Below are positions 27,828 through 36,658 of a DNA stretch of 64,000 nucleotides, one piece after another. The notes beneath the pieces are model-generated. The model was not told where the DNA came from. It made no database searches and worked only from the letters and a program-made list of their open reading frames with translations. The stretch is from Solilutibacter tolerans (GTDB taxonomy: Bacteria > Pseudomonadota > Gammaproteobacteria > Xanthomonadales > Xanthomonadaceae): contig NZ_FTLW01000002.1 of assembly GCF_900155935.1 (NCBI RefSeq), forward strand, positions 576,893 through 640,892, read 5' to 3'. Every line of letters begins with the position of its first letter. Position 1 is the stretch's first letter. The position numbers were made by a program, and so were the translations under genes.

Positions 27828-28727
27828 TCAATGCGTCGTCATGTGTTTCGGGCTTTGCAATGCAGTGCGCAAGCTGATCGGGCTCAACCCATATTCACGA
27901 CGCAGCGAGGCACTGAAGCTTGAGTAGGCATGGAAACCCGCACGCTGTGACACTTCTTGCAAACTCAATCGCCGCCGTGGCATCAACATCAACGCCGGTC
28001 GTGCTCGTTCGCGCAGGACGTACTGCCAGGGGGAGCACCCCATCGCGGAACGGAAGCAGCGGCTGAGATGGAACGGGCTGCTCGATGCTGCCGCCGCGAT
28101 GCGTTCCAGGTTCAATATCGGGTCATTCAGGTGCGAAAGGATGTAGTCGAGTGTGCGTCGTATCCGTCGCTCTTGGCTGCTGGCTTTCTGCGGCTGGTGT
28201 GCGATTGCACTGGGAGGCAAGAGTAGCGCCGTCAGCGCGATGAAGATCGCATCGCCCACCAGCGCGCCATGCGGTTGACCGGCGTGCAAGTCGGCTAGCA
28301 AGGCGCGAAGCAAATCCGCAGCGATGGGCGAGTGCAGCGCTACCTGCGATGTCAGCCCGTGTTCGGCCGGGGTGAAAGGCCGCCCCAGCGCACGGTTCAG
28401 TGCAAGATCGGTGAAATACACGCAGGCACTTTCTGCTTCACGGTTTCACCAGAACTGTCCGGCGTCGTGGGCGGCGATGATCGAGATGTCGTTGCGTTGC
28501 AGCCAGCCATGCGCGCGGGTGCTATCGGTGTTCATGCCGTACTCGAGAGGCGCGCCGTCCAACTGCAGGCCGATGTGATGAAACGGAGCGCCAGGCGCAT
28601 CCAGGTGGATCGGCCCTAGGCGCGCACGCTCCAGTGCACAGAACGACCATGCGCCATAAGCCGAGACCGCAGCCATCATCTCGGGCGGGATCTTGCGTAG
28701 CAAGATTGGTGCGACTTCATCCTGCAT
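27828..28727 (-). pseudogene. AraC-family regulator interrupted by an in-frame TGA
   Basis: From ATG 28727 (after AGGGGCC) the frame encodes an AraC-type N-terminal domain, stops at a TGA at 28446-28448 (after AAHDAGQFW), then continues in the same frame through NREAESACVYFTDLALNRAL to a complete C-terminal AraC domain with two helix-turn-helix units (LERIAAAASSSPFHLSRCFR; EVSQRAGFHAYSSFSASLRR) ending at 27828. A single base change, for example TGG to TGA, would explain it; the intact length would be 299 residues. The C-terminal part could still be made from a GTG at 28421. Confidence 0.85.
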
Positions 28728-28841
28728 GCTGGCCCCTAACTCGTGGGACTTCATGGGCAAGATAGCAAGATTCCGGCACTCGCATGGCGTAGCACGTACT
28801 AGCGTTTGTGCATGGCGCATAACGCGCTGGGAGAGGAAAGG

Positions 28842-29234
28842 ATGAATACGTTTCGCTATGTAGTCCTGGTTTTCTTGGCATCGGGTTTGCTTGCCTGCGT
28901 CTCGGCGCCTACATCGTCAACCCAGGCTTTTCCGACGGGGCGCTACGGCAGCAACGATGTGCAGATCACGTTCACTGCCGATGGCCGCACCGAAGGGGCA
29001 GCACGTGCGACGGGTGAAGTGTGGGGCCGAGGCCGTTTCCGCATCGATGGCGATGCCATCACATTGATCGACGAGTGGTATGCCGATGGCCTGCCGATGC
29101 CGAGTTGTAAAGGCATGCCGGGCCGATATCGCTGGGCCAACACCGATGGCCAGTTGAAGTTTGTCGTGATCGAGGATGCCTGCACTTTTCGTGCACGGGA
29201 CATGCAGGGGCAGGTCTGGGCACGCATCGACTAA
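28842..29234 (+). CDS. Small lipoprotein of unknown function
   Basis: 130 residues. The ATG at 28842 is preceded by a strong ribosome site (GAGAGGAAAGG). The N terminus is a lipoprotein signal with lipobox GLLAC, lipidated Cys near residue 19. The mature part is a small beta-rich domain (GRYGSNDVQITFTADGRTEG, GRGRFRIDGDAITLIDEWY) with two further cysteines near PSCKG and EDACTF that could form a disulfide. It resembles META/lipocalin-like envelope proteins only in general shape. Divergent from the AraC-like pseudogene. Confidence 0.8.
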   Translation: MNTFRYVVLVFLASGLLACVSAPTSSTQAFPTGRYGSNDVQITFTADGRTEGAARATGEVWGRGRFRIDGDAITLIDEWYADGLPMPSCKGMPGRYRWANTDGQLKFVVIEDACTFRARDMQGQVWARID

Positions 29235-29316
29235 GTCAAAGAGCGTTCTTGCCATGCATTGCCGATGCCGGCTTGCGTAGCCGTTATCCTAAGTACAACG
29301 CATCACGGGATCGGCC

Positions 29317-30093
29317 ATGACAACCCAACGTTGGCGACTGGATGGACAACTGGCATTGGTGACCGGCGCCAGCGCAGGTATCGGCCGCGCGATCGCCGCC
29401 GAGTTGATGGGTTTTGGCGCGACGGTGCTGATGGCGGCGCGCGATGAGTCCACGTTGGATTCAGTGCGCGAAGAACTGCAAGCCGAAGTGCGCGATGGCG
29501 AAGCGCATGTCTTTGCTGCCGATGTTGCTGATGCGGATGACCGACGCGCGCTACTCGACTGGGTGGAAGACTTCGGCGATGGCCTGCACATCCTGGTCAA
29601 CAACGCAGGTGGCAACCTGACCCGCGCGGCGACCGATTACAGCGAACAGGAATGGCGCGACATTTTCGAGGTCAATGCGTTCAGCGCATTGGAGTTGTCA
29701 CGCTACGCGCATCCGTTGATGACGCGCCATGCGACTTCCAGCATCGTCAATGTTGGCAGCGTCTCCGGGCTCACCCATGTACGCACTGGCGTCGCCTACG
29801 GCATGAGCAAGGCGGCGATGCACCAGATGACCCGTAACCTCGCCGTTGAATGGGCAGAGGATGGTGTGCGCGTGAATGCCGTTGCCCCGTGGTACATCCG
29901 CACGCGTCGCACATCGCCCAAGCTTGCGGATCCGGATTATCTGGATGAAGTGCTGATGCGCACGCCGATGGGGCGAGTCGGGGAGCCGGCTGAAGTCGCT
30001 GCCGCCGTCGCATTCTTGTGCCTGCCAGCCGCGAGCTACATCACCGGCGAATGCATCGCGGTGGATGGCGGATTCCTGCGTTACGGGTTCTGA
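29317..30093 (+). CDS. Short-chain dehydrogenase/reductase, tropinone-reductase-like
   Basis: 258-residue NAD(P)-dependent oxidoreductase of the classical SDR type. It shows the cofactor motif [12 protein letters not shown], the catalytic Ser (NVGSVSG) and the YGMSK pair, and the C-terminal VDGGFLRYG. The pattern [20 protein letters not shown] at the start and [12 protein letters not shown] near residue 190 match the tropinone-reductase-like subgroup. The substrate is unknown. Its stop overlaps the converging DUF4124 gene by 13 bp. Confidence 0.92.
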   Translation: MTTQRWRLDGQLALVTGASAGIGRAIAAELMGFGATVLMAARDESTLDSVREELQAEVRDGEAHVFAADVADADDRRALLDWVEDFGDGLHILVNNAGGNLTRAATDYSEQEWRDIFEVNAFSALELSRYAHPLMTRHATSSIVNVGSVSGLTHVRTGVAYGMSKAAMHQMTRNLAVEWAEDGVRVNAVAPWYIRTRRTSPKLADPDYLDEVLMRTPMGRVGEPAEVAAAVAFLCLPAASYITGECIAVDGGFLRYGF

Positions 30094-30722
30094 GCGCAGC
30101 TGGTTGTCGTCATCACTTTTTGGGTGCGGCCATACATCGCATGGGCCTTTCCTGCGATATCAGGATTGTCCAGTGCCACCAGCGATTGCGCCTGCTTGTC
30201 GTATTGCGACCATGCCTCGCACAACTGCTCGTCGGTGATGCGTTCGCAGCGATCCTGCTGCACTTCGCAGGCCTGCGCACCGCTGCGGTTCTGCGACCCG
30301 GCTAGATCGGTGATTTGCAATTCGACACAGCGATCCTTCGGCGCACCATCCTCACTCAAATAACTGTTGCCTGTGTGTGCATGGCAACGATACAGCGGTG
30401 GAGGCGGCAAGATGCTGGGCGTTGCGTTGGTGTTGACTACAGGCGCAGGGGTTGCATACACGGGTGCACTAATCGGTGCCTGCATCACTGGTGCGGGCGA
30501 GGTGTATGTGGGTTCGGTGGGCGCAGGCGCCTGCAGGCGTTTGGTTTCCTGCTTCTGTCCCTTCGGGCAACGTATGCCGTTTTGCAGGGTGACGTTGCCG
30601 CTGGCATCGGTGCAGCGATAGATCGTCACTTGCTGAGCGGTGGCCGGGTGCATCGACAAAAGCAACATCGTCAAACCCATCACCATCAATGCGAATACAG
30701 CCAAAAGGGGAGGATGTCGCAT
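30081..30722 (-). CDS. Exported DUF4124-domain protein
   Basis: 213 residues from ATG 30722 (an in-frame ATG lies at 30737). It has a signal peptide ending ATAQQ, then an N-terminal DUF4124 motif ([20 protein letters not shown]), a proline-rich middle ([18 protein letters not shown]) and a Cys-containing C-terminal region ([37 protein letters not shown]). DUF4124 proteins are periplasmic and of unknown role. The paralogous gene immediately upstream ends 2 bp before this start, so the pair is a tandem duplication in one operon. Confidence 0.82.
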   Translation of the reverse strand: MRHPPLLAVFALMVMGLTMLLLSMHPATAQQVTIYRCTDASGNVTLQNGIRCPKGQKQETKRLQAPAPTEPTYTSPAPVMQAPISAPVYATPAPVVNTNATPSILPPPPLYRCHAHTGNSYLSEDGAPKDRCVELQITDLAGSQNRSGAQACEVQQDRCERITDEQLCEAWSQYDKQAQSLVALDNPDIAGKAHAMYGRTQKVMTTTSCAQNP

Positions 30723-30724
30723 CG

Positions 30725-31441
30725 TCACGTGCCGCATTCCTGTCGCAGTCGGGTGTCGAGGGTAGCCGATTCGCTGTCCAGCAACCTGCGCTCGCTCGGC
30801 ATCGCCTGCGAATAGCGCACGCGGATTTCGTGGCGACGGTCAGACAGTACGCCGCAGGTTTCTGCCGTCGATAGCGCCGAGCACGCATCGCGTGCCCAAT
30901 AACCACCGCCAGCCACCACCGGCACCGGGTACACCGGCGAGCCGATGACCGGCGCGCCAGCGATGTATTGGCGCCCGCCGCTGACACCAACGGAGCCATG
31001 CCGGCCGCGCCAACGCAGCTCACCTTGATGCGTGGCGATGGTCACCGGCGGATACGGATAAGGGCGCGTGTAGGGGGCAGCGATCCAGCCTGGTGTCCAA
31101 CGTGCCTCGCCTTCCGCGCTTTCACTGAGATAGCGCTGTCCATCCGCCGTGGTGCAGGCATACAGAGGGCGCGCTACCGGCTGTATCACATAGCGCACGG
31201 TTTCCACTTCGCGCCGAGCTGGAACATTCGTTGTACGCGCCGCCACGGGTTTTGCATCGACTGGGCGGATCATCTCTTGCGTTTGTTGTTTCTCGCCGCG
31301 CTGGCACGGCGAATCTCGCAGGGTCTGCTTGCCCTTTGCATCGGTGCAGCGATAGATCTTGATCTGCTCGGCGCGCGCCGTAGCGCTGCCAAGCAACGAG
31401 AGCAGAATCAACGAGGGCAGAAGTCGCGCGTGCATCGACAT
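30725..31441 (-). CDS. Exported DUF4124-domain protein, paralogue of next gene
   Basis: 238 residues. Signal peptide (MSMHARLLPSLILLSLLGSA, cleavage near ARAEQ), then the DUF4124 motif KIYRCTDAKGKQTLRDSPCQ, a charged linker, and a C-terminal region with cysteines (YACTTADGQRYLSES, RDACSALSTAETC). Both copies share the opening pattern, the second Cys segment and the C-terminal layout, but differ in the linker. A start at ATG 31435 is equally possible. Function unknown. Confidence 0.82.
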   Translation of the reverse strand: MSMHARLLPSLILLSLLGSATARAEQIKIYRCTDAKGKQTLRDSPCQRGEKQQTQEMIRPVDAKPVAARTTNVPARREVETVRYVIQPVARPLYACTTADGQRYLSESAEGEARWTPGWIAAPYTRPYPYPPVTIATHQGELRWRGRHGSVGVSGGRQYIAGAPVIGSPVYPVPVVAGGGYWARDACSALSTAETCGVLSDRRHEIRVRYSQAMPSERRLLDSESATLDTRLRQECGT

Positions 31442-31504
31442 GCAAACATGATGCGATGTGCACCCACGGGCCGCATGAACACGGCCCCGAGGGTTGTCGC
31501 GGGT

Positions 31505-32074
31505 TCAGCCGCGCAAGACATCGCCGCTGAGCGCGTCGCGGATCACGCTAGGGCTGCTGCGTCCGCCGGTTTCCCCGGCGCAGACGCCGTCGATATCCGC
31601 GAGCAGGGACGGATCCAGTTCATCGCGGCGGCGAGCGGCAGCTTGTCCGGCAAGGTTGGCGCTGGTGGACACGATCGCGCCTTCGAATGCATTGCACAAC
31701 GCGATGACATCGGGATGCGCACTCACCCGCACAGCGATGCCGCGATGCACGCCGGTGATCCACGCAGGCGCAGAGACGCTGGCCGGCACGATCCACGTAT
31801 TCGGCCCCGGCCAGCTGACGCGCACTTCCATTAGTCGCTCGCGCGGCAATGCGTCCAGATCAACGTAAGGCGCCAGCTGCTGCTCATCTGCTGCAATCAG
31901 GATCAAGCCTTTGGCGATGTCGCGTTGCTTGATCGTGAGCAGGCGCGTCACCGTAGCATCGTCCATCGGATTGCAGCCAAGCCCCCAAACGCCTTCGGTC
32001 GGATAGGCGATGACGCCGCCGGCGTGCATCGCGGCGGCGGCTTGGATTGGAGTGAGCACGGTCGGCATCGACAT
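31505..32074 (-). CDS. tsaC: Threonylcarbamoyl-AMP synthase (TsaC/YrdC)
   Basis: Makes threonylcarbamoyl-AMP from threonine, bicarbonate and ATP for the t6A37 modification of ANN-decoding tRNAs. The 189-residue, single-domain YrdC form shows the opening GVIAYPTEGVWGLGCNP, the KQRDIAKGLILIA substrate loop and the STSAN motif. It lies between the DUF4124 pair and ohr on the same strand. The Sua5 C-terminal domain is absent, as in E. coli TsaC. Confidence 0.94.
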   Translation of the reverse strand: MSMPTVLTPIQAAAAMHAGGVIAYPTEGVWGLGCNPMDDATVTRLLTIKQRDIAKGLILIAADEQQLAPYVDLDALPRERLMEVRVSWPGPNTWIVPASVSAPAWITGVHRGIAVRVSAHPDVIALCNAFEGAIVSTSANLAGQAAARRRDELDPSLLADIDGVCAGETGGRSSPSVIRDALSGDVLRG

Positions 32075-32095
32075 CGGACGGCGCAGGGTCAGGGC

Positions 32096-32515
32096 TCAGG
32101 CGAGGGTGAGCGTGACCGGAATGTTGCCGCGGGTCGCATTCGAGTACGGGCAGACCATGTGCGCAGTGTCAATCAGCTTCTGCGCCGCCTCGCGCTCCAT
32201 GCCCGGCAGGTGGATCGTCAAGCGTGCGGCGACGCCATAGGCCTGGCCGACCGGGCCGAGGTCCACTTCGGCATCGATGGATAGGTCTTCCGGCAGCTTG
32301 ATGCCTTGCTTGGCAGCGACGGCTTTCATCGCGCCGATGAAGCAGGCCGAATAACCCGCGGCGAACAGCTGCTCCGGATTGGTGCCGTTGCCCTTGCCTG
32401 GTGGGGTATGGGTGACCTCCAGGTGGCCGTCATCGCTTTTGGAGACGCCGCCATCGCGGCCGCCGCCCGTGGTGTGGACGTGAGCGGTATACAGAACTTT
32501 GTCGAGGGTGTTCAT
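32096..32515 (-). CDS. ohr: Organic hydroperoxide resistance protein (Ohr/OsmC family)
   Basis: 139-residue thiol peroxidase that reduces organic hydroperoxides. The two catalytic cysteines lie in GYSACFIGAM (near residue 60) and HMVCPYSNATRGN (near residue 123), as expected for Ohr. Starts at ATG 32515 after AGGAAA. No OhrR gene is adjacent, although ohrR often neighbours ohr in Xanthomonadaceae. It precedes tsaC by 21 bp. Confidence 0.94.
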   Translation of the reverse strand: MNTLDKVLYTAHVHTTGGGRDGGVSKSDDGHLEVTHTPPGKGNGTNPEQLFAAGYSACFIGAMKAVAAKQGIKLPEDLSIDAEVDLGPVGQAYGVAARLTIHLPGMEREAAQKLIDTAHMVCPYSNATRGNIPVTLTLA

Positions 32516-32599
32516 AGCGTATTTCCTGTCAGGGTGGGGCGATGGACATGATGCATGACCACCGTCCCACCCATGATGCGACAGGCCGCGTTAAATCGA

Positions 32600-35095
32600 T
32601 CAGAAGGGCGCGTCGTCGTCCGCCGGTTTGGCGGCTTTCTTTGCGGGCGCCTTCTTCGCCACCTTCTTTGCCGTGGCCTTCTTGACCGTCTTTTTGGCGG
32701 CCTTTTTTGCGGTGGTTTTCTTCGCTGCTTTCTTTGTCGCGGTCTTGGCAGGCGCTTTCTTGCTTGCAGCCTTCTTGCTCGCGGCCTTTTTGCCCCAGCC
32801 CTTGCGCACTGGTTTGCCGGTTTCGGCCAGCATCTGTGTCGCTTCCTCGAAGCTTAGGGATTTTGGATCCCGATCTTTCGGGATCTTGCCATTCATTGCG
32901 CCGTCCGAAATGTACGGACCAAAACGACCGTTTAGCACTTGGATATCGCTGCCATCCCATTGCTGGATGATGCGATTGCGGGCGATCTCTTCTTTCTCTT
33001 CGATCAGGAATACCGCGCGATCGAAGTCGATGGTGTATGGATCGTCTTCCTTCTTCAGCGAAGCGTAAGTCGTGCCGCGTTTGGCGAAGGGGCCGAATCG
33101 GCCGACGCCGACGCTCACTTCCTCGCCATTGGATTCACCCAGCTTGCGCGGCATGTCAAACAGTTTCAGCGCCTGCTCCAGCGAGATCGAGTAGATGCTC
33201 TGGCCGGGTTGCAGCGAAGCAAACTTTGGCTTTTCTTCATCGTCCACAGTGCCGATCTGCACCATCGGGCCGAAGCGGCCGATACGTGCGCTGATCTCCT
33301 TGCCACTTACTGGGTCAATGCCCAGCACGCGCGCGCTACCGGCATCGGTGCGGTCCACGCTCTCGGTCTTGTCATCGACCAATTCCTTGAACGGGCCCCA
33401 GAATTTTTCCATCAGCGGGATCCAATCCTCCTCGCCGCGGCTGACGGCATCCAGCTCGTCCTCCATCTTGGCAGTGAAGTCGTAATCCACGTACTGAGTG
33501 AAGTGCGATGAGAGGAATTTTGAGACAGCGCGACCGACATCGGTCGGTTTGAAGGCGCGGCCTTCCAGCTCCGCATACTTGCGGAACAGAAGAGTCTGGA
33601 TGATGGAGGCATAGGTCGACGGACGACCGATCCCATACTCCTCCAGCGCCTTCACCAATGATGCTTCGGTGTAGCGCGGCGGCGGTTGGGTGAAGTGTTG
33701 GTCGGCATGGACACTGTCCAGTGGCACGCTGTCGCCCGGTTTCATTGGCGGCAATTTGCGGCCCTCGTCTTCGTCTTCCGCCGACTTGTTGTCCTTGCCT
33801 TCCTCGTACACGGCGAGGAAGCCGGACACGACCACCGTCGTGCCGCTGGCGCGGAACGCATGCTCGGCGCCGGCGGCGAGTTCCACCGACACTGTGTTCA
33901 AGGTCGCCGGAATCATTTGGCTGGCGACCGCGCGCTTCCAGACCAGGTCGTAAAGCTTGCGTTCTTCGTCGGTCAGGTAGCGGGCAATTTGCGAAGGCGT
34001 GCGCAGCGCGGAAGTCGGGCGAATTGCTTCGTGGGCTTCTTGCGCGTTCTTCGACTTGGTTTGGTAGAAGTTCGGCTTGTCCGGTAATGAGCTGGTGCCG
34101 AAATCACGGGCGATCACATCACGAATCTCGCCCAGCGATTCCTGCGAGAGGTTCACCGAGTCGGTACGCATGTAGCTGATCAGACCGACTGTGCCTTCAT
34201 CGCCGATCGACACGCCCTCGTACAACTTCTGCGCGATTTGCATGGTGCGGCGCGTAGTGAAGCCGAGCTTGCGAGCGGCCTCCTGCTGCAGAGTGGAGGT
34301 GGTGAACGGCGGCGACGGGCGGCGCTTGCGCTCCTTGCTGGCGACATCGGTGACGTGCAGGCGCCCGTTGGCCGCGGCCACGATGCGCTTGCGTGCGTCT
34401 TCGGCGGATTCGCCATCGGTGATGGTGAATTGCTCGAACTTCTTGCCATCGAACTTCACCAGTTTCGCGGAAAACATTTGCGAAGGATGTGCGCACTCGG
34501 CCTCGATCGACCAATATTCGCGCGCGATGAACGCTTCAATCTCTTCCTCGCGCTCGACGATCATGCGCAGCGCCGGCGATTGCACGCGGCCCGCGGACAG
34601 CCCGCGCTGCACCTTGCGCCATAACACCGGCGACAAGTTGAATCCCACCAGGTAGTCCAGCGCGCGGCGTGCCTGTTGCGCATCCACCATGTCGATGGAA
34701 ATACTGCGCGGGGAGGCGATGGCCTCCTTGATTGCGCGCGGGGTGATCTCGGTGAACACCACGCGATGTAGTGGCTTGTCCTTGAGCAGCTTCTTTTCTT
34801 TCAGGATTTCCGCGATGTGCCAGCTGATCGCCTCGCCCTCGCGATCCGGGTCAGTTGCCAGGAAAATGTCTTCGGCCACCTTGGCCGCCTTGGCGATCGC
34901 GGCGACGTGTTTCTCGTTCTTCTCGATCAGGTCATAGCGCATGCGGAAGCCATCGGCCGGATCGACCGCGCCTTCCTTCGGCACCAGATCGCGAACGTGG
35001 CCGTAGCTGGCGAGGACGTGATAGTCCTTGCCGAGGTATTTATTGATCGTCTTGGCCTTGGCGGGGGATTCGACGATGAGCAAGTGCTTGGACAT
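32600..35095 (-). CDS. topA: DNA topoisomerase I with lysine-rich tail and no zinc fingers
   Basis: 831-residue type IA topoisomerase that relaxes negative supercoils. It has a Toprim domain (LLIVESPAKAKTINKYLG; acidic DPDREGEA) and the active-site Tyr in ISYMRTDSVNLS. In place of the E. coli Cys4 zinc ribbons, three short C-terminal repeats lack cysteine (ISARIGRFGPMVQIG, SVGVGRFGPFAKRG, VLNGRFGPYISDG). The last 70 residues are an Ala/Lys repeat tail (KKAPAKTATKKAAKKTTAKK type) resembling histone H1. Such tails bind DNA in other bacteria. Starts at ATG 35095, with a large palindrome 45 bp upstream. Confidence 0.97.
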   Translation of the reverse strand: MSKHLLIVESPAKAKTINKYLGKDYHVLASYGHVRDLVPKEGAVDPADGFRMRYDLIEKNEKHVAAIAKAAKVAEDIFLATDPDREGEAISWHIAEILKEKKLLKDKPLHRVVFTEITPRAIKEAIASPRSISIDMVDAQQARRALDYLVGFNLSPVLWRKVQRGLSAGRVQSPALRMIVEREEEIEAFIAREYWSIEAECAHPSQMFSAKLVKFDGKKFEQFTITDGESAEDARKRIVAAANGRLHVTDVASKERKRRPSPPFTTSTLQQEAARKLGFTTRRTMQIAQKLYEGVSIGDEGTVGLISYMRTDSVNLSQESLGEIRDVIARDFGTSSLPDKPNFYQTKSKNAQEAHEAIRPTSALRTPSQIARYLTDEERKLYDLVWKRAVASQMIPATLNTVSVELAAGAEHAFRASGTTVVVSGFLAVYEEGKDNKSAEDEDEGRKLPPMKPGDSVPLDSVHADQHFTQPPPRYTEASLVKALEEYGIGRPSTYASIIQTLLFRKYAELEGRAFKPTDVGRAVSKFLSSHFTQYVDYDFTAKMEDELDAVSRGEEDWIPLMEKFWGPFKELVDDKTESVDRTDAGSARVLGIDPVSGKEISARIGRFGPMVQIGTVDDEEKPKFASLQPGQSIYSISLEQALKLFDMPRKLGESNGEEVSVGVGRFGPFAKRGTTYASLKKEDDPYTIDFDRAVFLIEEKEEIARNRIIQQWDGSDIQVLNGRFGPYISDGAMNGKIPKDRDPKSLSFEEATQMLAETGKPVRKGWGKKAASKKAASKKAPAKTATKKAAKKTTAKKAAKKTVKKATAKKVAKKAPAKKAAKPADDDAPF

Positions 35096-35140
35096 GGGGT
35101 TTCCCTGCGGCGCGGCCGCATCGGGTGGGTGCAGACACCA

Positions 35141-35162
35141 ACGCCCGGGCAGGCCCGGGCGT
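35141..35162. repeat. 22-bp perfect hairpin between topA and the RDD gene
   Basis: ACGCCCGGGC - AG - GCCCGGGCGT, a perfect 10-bp stem. Beside it at 35196-35211 is a second short inverted repeat (CACGGC-TTGG-GCCGTG). No U-tract follows on the minus strand. It is 46 bp upstream of topA and 59 bp past the RDD stop, so it may sense supercoiling at the topA promoter or mark the RDD transcript end. Confidence 0.55.
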
Positions 35163-35221
35163 CGTGCTTCTATTTATAGTGGAATCACGGCTTGGGCCGT
35201 GCTGTCAAGCGGGATGTTGAA

Positions 35222-36094
35222 TCAGTTCCATTGCCCCGAGGTCAGCGCGGCGACCAATAAGGCCATCATCGCGAGGCCAAACAGGGTCATCAAACCGAAG
35301 ATGATGAGGATGGCGATGGTGACCCCATCCAGCCCACGTTCCTGCAATTCCGGCTGATTGGTATAGGCCCAGCGGTCAACCACGACCGTGTCGCAGGCCA
35401 TGTCGTGGAGGGCTCGCTTGCGCTCGGTGAACGCGGCCATCAGAAAACCGATGCCGAGCGGCAGTGCGGACAGAAAAAGTCCGAGCCAGCGCAAAAGGCC
35501 CCTGCTGAAGCCAATCCGACTGCCATCGGCATTCGCCACCTTGATGCCGACTGCCATCTTGCCCAGAGTGGCCTGCGCGGGGCGCGAGTGCATCCAGGCG
35601 AAGTACACCGCCTGCAGCGCGAAGATCAACAGGTACATCAATGCGAGCATCGGCAACAGACTGCCGAAAACAGCGGACGGGTCGTCGCCATGTTCCAAGC
35701 TGGACATTTGCGCGTCCATGCCGATCACCATCGCAAAAGGAATGATCACGAAATAGGACGCGATGCCGACGATGAAAGAGTCCAGCTGGTAGGCCGCCAC
35801 GCGGCGCCAGAAGCCGGCGTAGGCGATGTCGGTACGGTTGATTTCGGTGCCCGGTGCCATGATCGAGGCAGTCGAAGGCAGTGGGTCTTCAAGGGTGTTG
35901 GCCGGTGTAGCGGGCAGCGCCATGGCCTGTCGTAGCGGTTGCCATTCGCTCATCCCTGCCTGCCAGACCAAGGTATCGGCGCGCAGCTCACCGCGTGCGT
36001 ATCGGAACCGAAGGTCCTCGCCGGACACCGGCCCTTGTTGTTGGCGACCGGCGTCGACGTAGAACCATTCTTGATCGTGTGCTGTTTCGCTCAT
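35222..36094 (-). CDS. GYF-2 plus RDD family membrane protein
   Basis: 290 residues from ATG 36094. An N-terminal GYF_2-like domain (EWFYVDAGRQQQGPVSGEDL, then WQAGMSEWQPLRQ) is followed by an RDD membrane domain: Arg near AGFWRRVAAYQLDSF, then AQATLGKMAVGIKVANADG and GLLRWLGLF, with extra C-terminal hydrophobic segments. RDD proteins include some sodium/proton antiporters and many of unknown role. The GYF_2-RDD combination is common in proteobacteria but uncharacterised. Confidence 0.85.
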   Translation of the reverse strand: MSETAHDQEWFYVDAGRQQQGPVSGEDLRFRYARGELRADTLVWQAGMSEWQPLRQAMALPATPANTLEDPLPSTASIMAPGTEINRTDIAYAGFWRRVAAYQLDSFIVGIASYFVIIPFAMVIGMDAQMSSLEHGDDPSAVFGSLLPMLALMYLLIFALQAVYFAWMHSRPAQATLGKMAVGIKVANADGSRIGFSRGLLRWLGLFLSALPLGIGFLMAAFTERKRALHDMACDTVVVDRWAYTNQPELQERGLDGVTIAILIIFGLMTLFGLAMMALLVAALTSGQWN

Positions 36095-36133
36095 GGCGTG
36101 ATGGTAAGCGACCAAGGCGAGCGAGGGGTCAAA

Positions 36134-36613
36134 TCAGTGCAGCGGCTCGGGCTCGTCACTGAAAATCTGGGTTTCCATCCATGCGTAGGCCGCCTCGGCA
36201 CCGGGCTGATTGAACAGCACCATCAGCACCACCCATTTGAGGTCGTCCAGGTCGATCTCGTCCTGGTCCAGCGCCATCGCACGGTCCAGCACCAGCTCAC
36301 GCTGATCGGCGTCGAGGATGCCGTGGTGCTCCAGATAGACCAGGAAGCCGCGCGCCTCGATATCGAGTTTGTCGAGCTCAGGCCCGTGGAAGATGCGGGT
36401 TGGGCCGTTGACCCGCGCGGGGCGATCACCGGGGCGGCCATTGTCCAGCGCCTCCAGCCAGTCGAAGGCACGATTGATCTCAGCCGGGCTGAAGCCCGCC
36501 TGCAACAGGTCTTTTTGCAGCGAATCGCGATCACGGACGTCGGGCGCGACATCCTCGTTGGTGAAGTAGTGCTCGAACAGGTACAGCAGCACGTCCAGGA
36601 TGCTTTCTTTCAT
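36134..36613 (-). CDS. smg: Smg family protein (DUF494)
   Basis: 159 residues, acidic, family-typical length. Starts [17 protein letters not shown]; includes LEALDNGRP and [20 protein letters not shown], typical of Smg. The protein has no known biochemical function; the gene is conserved next to dprA/smf and def in gammaproteobacteria, as here (dprA ends 45 bp upstream on the same strand). Confidence 0.93.
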   Translation of the reverse strand: MKESILDVLLYLFEHYFTNEDVAPDVRDRDSLQKDLLQAGFSPAEINRAFDWLEALDNGRPGDRPARVNGPTRIFHGPELDKLDIEARGFLVYLEHHGILDADQRELVLDRAMALDQDEIDLDDLKWVVLMVLFNQPGAEAAYAWMETQIFSDEPEPLH

Positions 36614-36658
36614 TTCCCTCGCCCTGCGCCGACGGCGCGATGCGGATGGAGTTTCGTC

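Noticed and set aside
32600..32820. Repeated Ala/Lys codon region in topA as a CRISPR-like or satellite repeat
   Set aside because: It is coding low-complexity tail of TopA without spacers.
35160..35220. TTGACA and TATAAA upstream of topA as a promoter
   Set aside because: They are 24 bp apart, too far for one sigma-70 promoter; the -10 alone may still be used.
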